In this document: piece after piece, positions 15,458 to 18,012 of the stretch
Numbering within the stretch: the first letter of the stretch is position 1
Layout of the letters: every line of letters starts with the position of its first letter
From: Acidobacteriota bacterium
Lineage (GTDB): Bacteria > Acidobacteriota > Holophagae > Thermotomaculales > Thermotomaculaceae
Reading direction: 5' to 3'
Assembly (NCBI GenBank): GCA_015487755.1
Contig: WFPG01000046.1
Coordinates: 1 to 18,012 of the forward strand
Length of the DNA: 18,012 nt
The notes under the pieces: model-generated
Databases searched by the model: none
Told to the model about the DNA's origin: nothing
The model's input: only the letters and a program-made list of their open reading frames with translations
Made by a program: the position numbers and the translations under genes

Positions 15458-16655
15458 CCTTGCTCTCCTTTTTTATTATTTCAATTTTTATTGTTTTCAC
15501 CCTTCTGTGAATCATTTTTTCCACAGTTAACCTTAAATTCCGATATTCAATGCTCTCTCCCTCTTTGGGGATTCTCCCGAATATTGTAAAAACCACACCG
15601 CCCATAGTGTCAACATCTTCAAAATCAAGTTCAATCCCCGTTTCTTCCATAAAAAAGTGTATATTGCAACTTCCGTCAACAAGATAGGTGTTTTCATTTA
15701 CCCTTTGAATTACATTTTTTGCAATATCATGCTCGTCTTCTATTTCACCTACAATTTCTTCCACAAGGTCTTCTATTGTTACAACCCCGGCAGTGCCGCC
15801 GTACTCGTCTAACACAATTGCCATCTTTAATTTATTGCTCTGCATCTCCCTTAATAATTCAAGAACCTTCTTTGTTTCCGGAATAAAATACGGTTTTTGA
15901 ATAATTTTTGACAAATTGAATTTGTCTTTTTCCATTGCAAGAACATCTTTCAAATGTACAATTCCAATTATGTTATCAACAGTTTCTTTGTAAACGGGAA
16001 GCCTTGAATGTTTTGCTTCCTTAAATTTTTCTATAAGGTTTTCATAGGAAATATTCTCTTGAACCGCAATTATATCTGTCCTCGGTGTCATAACTTCCCT
16101 TACAATAGTTTCACCGAAGTCTAACACCCCTTTTATTAAATCCTTTTCCCCCTCTTCAATTATGCCTTCTTCTGTGGCAACATCAATAAAAGCCCTTTCT
16201 TCGTCCTCTCTGTCCTCTTCGTCGTCAATCCTTATATCCTCTTTCTTAATCAAATACATGGCAAATTTATAGGCGGGCAACACCAGTAGTTTAAAAACAA
16301 AAAGCAAAGGGGTTAAAACAGGCATAAGGATTTTCACAACCTTTTCCCTGCTAACAAAACCTATGGCTCCTACAAACACCTTTTCTATAACAAGGTAAAC
16401 TAAAAGCAATATCAAAGTTTTTTCAAAGGAATTTAATTTAAGGTAAAATATCCAGCCTAAAAGAAGAACTGTTATTTCATTTAAAATAGAAGTAGTAAAC
16501 TGCATGGCAATTCTATTTTCAAGTATATGTTCAACTTCCTCTTCTTTTTCAGAGATCTTTTTTAAGTCAATTAAAGTTAAGTTGTTAAAGGCAAATTTAA
16601 GCGCTATTGCAAATAAACGAAAAACTATAAGAAAAGCGAGAAAAAGGTTTTCCAT
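15450..16655 (-). CDS. CBS-domain/CorC_HlyC membrane protein (hemolysin-related family)
   Basis: Protein of 401 residues. The N-terminal part (1-135) has several hydrophobic helices (about 1-20, 57-72, 79-98 and 108-135) in the position of the DUF21/CNNM domain but without its usual clear sequence signature. A charged linker (EEDREDEERAFID) leads to a CBS pair (about 186-310), recognised by VREVMTPRTDIIAV, SRLPVYKETVDNIIGIVH and LDEYGGTAGVVTIEDLVEEI. A C-terminal CorC_HlyC domain follows (about 318-395, YLVDG to TMGGVVFTIFGRIP). The family is linked to Mg/Co efflux and, in YbeX, to ribosome-related stress; direct hemolysin activity is not implied. The ATG at 16655 abuts the ybeY stop codon (TAAATG) and has GGAGGA before it. 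Confidence 0.9.
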   Translation of the reverse strand: MENLFLAFLIVFRLFAIALKFAFNNLTLIDLKKISEKEEEVEHILENRIAMQFTTSILNEITVLLLGWIFYLKLNSFEKTLILLLVYLVIEKVFVGAIGFVSREKVVKILMPVLTPLLFVFKLLVLPAYKFAMYLIKKEDIRIDDEEDREDEERAFIDVATEEGIIEEGEKDLIKGVLDFGETIVREVMTPRTDIIAVQENISYENLIEKFKEAKHSRLPVYKETVDNIIGIVHLKDVLAMEKDKFNLSKIIQKPYFIPETKKVLELLREMQSNKLKMAIVLDEYGGTAGVVTIEDLVEEIVGEIEDEHDIAKNVIQRVNENTYLVDGSCNIHFFMEETGIELDFEDVDTMGGVVFTIFGRIPKEGESIEYRNLRLTVEKMIHRRVKTIKIEIIKKESKDD

Positions 16656-17111
16656 TTAATCCTCCGAATGAGAAAAGAATTGTTTTAACTTTTTTTTCAA
16701 TTCTCTTTGCAACCTGAACATTTCACCGTTATCGGTTTCATGGTCAAAACCCAAAATATGCAATATTCCGTGCATAAACAAAAACCTTAATTCTTCCTCA
16801 AAAGAATTGCCTATTTCTTCAGCCTGCTCTTTTGCTCTCTCACAGGCTATTACTATGCTTCCAAGAAAAACAGCACCGTCCGGGAGTACATCTCCATCTT
16901 CAAAACTTAAAACATCGGTTACATAATCCTTATTCCTGTAATCCCTGTTTAAACTTCTAATTTCCTCGTTATCTACAATAGATATTTCTATTAAAAACCT
17001 TTTAGGTAAAAGAGAAGAAAGTTCTTTTTTCAAATACTGCCAGAATTCTTCAATAATACTGTCGCAACCTTTACAGCAGGGGGTTTCTATTGAAATATCC
17101 AGCTCACTCAT
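16656..17111 (-). CDS. ybeY: Endoribonuclease YbeY / 16S rRNA maturation factor
   Basis: Zinc-dependent RNase of 151 residues acting in 16S rRNA 3'-end maturation and ribosome quality control. The metal site H-G-x2-x-H-x5-H is complete: H114, H118 and H124 in MHGILHILGFDHE. The conserved segment RNKDYVTDVLSF (59-70) carries the substrate-site Arg. The N terminus has a short Cys-rich stretch (PCCKGC, 11-16), unusual for the family. A longer frame opens at 17213, but its first 34 codons lie in the upstream gene and do not resemble YbeY. The ATG at 17111 overlaps that gene's stop by 8 nt (ATGAGTGA), giving standard length and coupling. Confidence 0.94.
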   Translation of the reverse strand: MSELDISIETPCCKGCDSIIEEFWQYLKKELSSLLPKRFLIEISIVDNEEIRSLNRDYRNKDYVTDVLSFEDGDVLPDGAVFLGSIVIACERAKEQAEEIGNSFEEELRFLFMHGILHILGFDHETDNGEMFRLQRELKKKLKQFFSHSED

Positions 17112-18012
17112 TTTTTTCACCGCTACCTTTTTGTCCACCCACTTCTTTCGGTTCGCTTTCTTTATTAAAATCAAATCCCGGATAGTCAATCCTTGTGTGA
17201 AAATAAGCAGCAAGGTTTTCTACAAAGCACTTTTTAATTTCTGTTAATTCTTTAAAAGTCAAATCACTATCCGAAAGTTGCCCGTCGTCCATTATATCTT
17301 TAACAATTCTGTCAACAAGGTGTTGAATTTTGCCCGGGGTTGTCGGGGTATTAAGTGTTCTTGATGCCGCTTCAATAGCATCGGCAATCATTAAAATTGC
17401 CGTTTCTTTTGAGGTGGGTTTGGGGCCCGGATACCTGTATTCCTCTTCCTGAACCTCCTCCCCGCTTTCTTTAGCCATATTAAGCGCTTTATTATAAAAA
17501 AATGTCATTAACTTTGTTCCGTGATGTTCTTTTATAAAGTTTATTATCTCATCAGGCAATCCGAATTCTTCCGCCATTTCCACTCCGTCTTTAACATGGT
17601 TTTTAAGGATTAAAGCACTGATTTTAGGGGCAAGCCTGGTGTGTTTATTTTCTTCACCTGTTCTGAGGTTTTCTATAAAGTATTCAGGCTTTTTTGTTTT
17701 CCCTATATCATGGTAATATGAGCCTACCTTTACAAGCAAAGCGTTTGCGTTAATTCTCTGGGCAGCCGCTTCAGCAAGATTGGCAACCCTAACGGAATGC
17801 TGATATGTTCCCGGCGCCGACATGGACAACTCTTTTAAAAGAGGGTTATCCATTGTGGATAAATCGGCAAGTTTCATATCAGAAACAATACCGAATAAAG
17901 ACTCAAACATAGGAGAAAAAGTGCTTACCAATCCTCCCGTAAAAACTGAGCCTAATATTGTTATAACCAGCAGGGCAATTACAAATTCATAAGTAATCAT
18001 ATAGCCGTAGTA
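17104..18012 (-). CDS. HD-domain phosphohydrolase of the PgpH/YqfF (7TM-HDED) type, C-terminal part
   Basis: The frame stays open to the right edge, so the N terminus is missing; 302 residues are visible. An ATG at 18000 is internal, because a hydrophobic segment (fragment residues about 5-28) is the last membrane helix of a longer protein. The HD domain follows: PGTYQHSVRVANLAEAAA with the first His (72), YYHDIGK with the HD pair (101-102), NKH (124), HHGT (163-164) and the late Asp in MIADAIEAASR. This arrangement is that of PgpH, which hydrolyses the second messenger c-di-AMP in Firmicutes; the extracytoplasmic 7TM-HDED part would lie beyond the window. The tail (NKESEPKEVGGQKGSGEKNE) is hydrophilic. 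It is joined to ybeY by an 8-nt overlap. c-di-AMP as substrate is inferred. Confidence 0.88.
   Translation of the reverse strand, partial: YYGYMITYEFVIALLVITILGSVFTGGLVSTFSPMFESLFGIVSDMKLADLSTMDNPLLKELSMSAPGTYQHSVRVANLAEAAAQRINANALLVKVGSYYHDIGKTKKPEYFIENLRTGEENKHTRLAPKISALILKNHVKDGVEMAEEFGLPDEIINFIKEHHGTKLMTFFYNKALNMAKESGEEVQEEEYRYPGPKPTSKETAILMIADAIEAASRTLNTPTTPGKIQHLVDRIVKDIMDDGQLSDSDLTFKELTEIKKCFVENLAAYFHTRIDYPGFDFNKESEPKEVGGQKGSGEKNE

Noticed and set aside
17112..17213. 34-residue N-terminal extension of YbeY
   Set aside because: It lies wholly within the HD-protein gene, does not resemble YbeY, and the ATG at 17111 gives the usual length with a typical 8-nt coupling overlap.
1..18012. 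CRISPR arrays, tRNA/rRNA genes, insertion sequences, phage genes
   Set aside because: I saw no regularly spaced repeats, tRNA-like cloverleaf, transposase or integrase motifs, and gene-free gaps are all under about 140 nt.

Overview
This is a compact, moderately AT-rich bacterial chromosome segment with no mobile elements, RNA genes or CRISPR arrays that I can see. The organism is Gram-negative in envelope type: it has lpxC (lipid A synthesis) and a DUF3187 outer-membrane protein. In the stretches I read, arginine is encoded almost entirely by AGA/AGG, and the proteins are rich in Lys/Glu/Ile, which suggests a thermophile. A deep-branching anaerobic lineage (for example a thermophilic Acidobacteriota relative) would fit, but this is a weak inference. 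No gap exceeds about 140 bases.

Layout. Positions 1-3321 (+ strand) hold the 3' end of an MTAP/PNP-family nucleoside phosphorylase, an overlapping MTA/SAH deaminase gene, a membrane-anchored TPR protein and a DUF3187 outer-membrane protein. From 3343 to the right edge everything is on the - strand. In transcription order (right to left) there is an HD-domain phosphohydrolase fragment (PgpH type), ybeY, a CBS/CorC-domain membrane protein and era, tightly packed with 8-nt overlaps or abutting codons. A 137-nt gap with a promoter candidate follows, then rpsO, pnp, asnS, rimO, a periplasmic TPR protein and a 1308-residue secreted subtilisin-like protease, all with gaps of 6-31 nt. A strong bidirectional terminator-type hairpin and a palindromic operator-like element then precede lpxC.

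Functions. The first pair looks like a purine/methylthioadenosine salvage module: deaminate the 6-amino nucleoside, then phosphorolyse the 6-oxo product. The large - strand block is an RNA and ribosome housekeeping cluster: YbeY and PNPase in RNA processing, Era in 30S assembly, S15, AsnRS, and RimO modifying S12. It runs directly into two exported-protein genes.

Several database-style longest starts look wrong. asnS should begin at 11907, ybeY at 17111, lpxC at 4257, the protease at 8305 and the DUF3187 gene at 2341. I found no clearly new multi-gene system. The best leads are the phosphorylase/deaminase pair with a 6-oxopurine specificity signature, four roughly 120-residue C-terminal repeats in the protease, the Arg/Asn-rich PNPase tail, and the regulatory DNA upstream of lpxC and rpsO.
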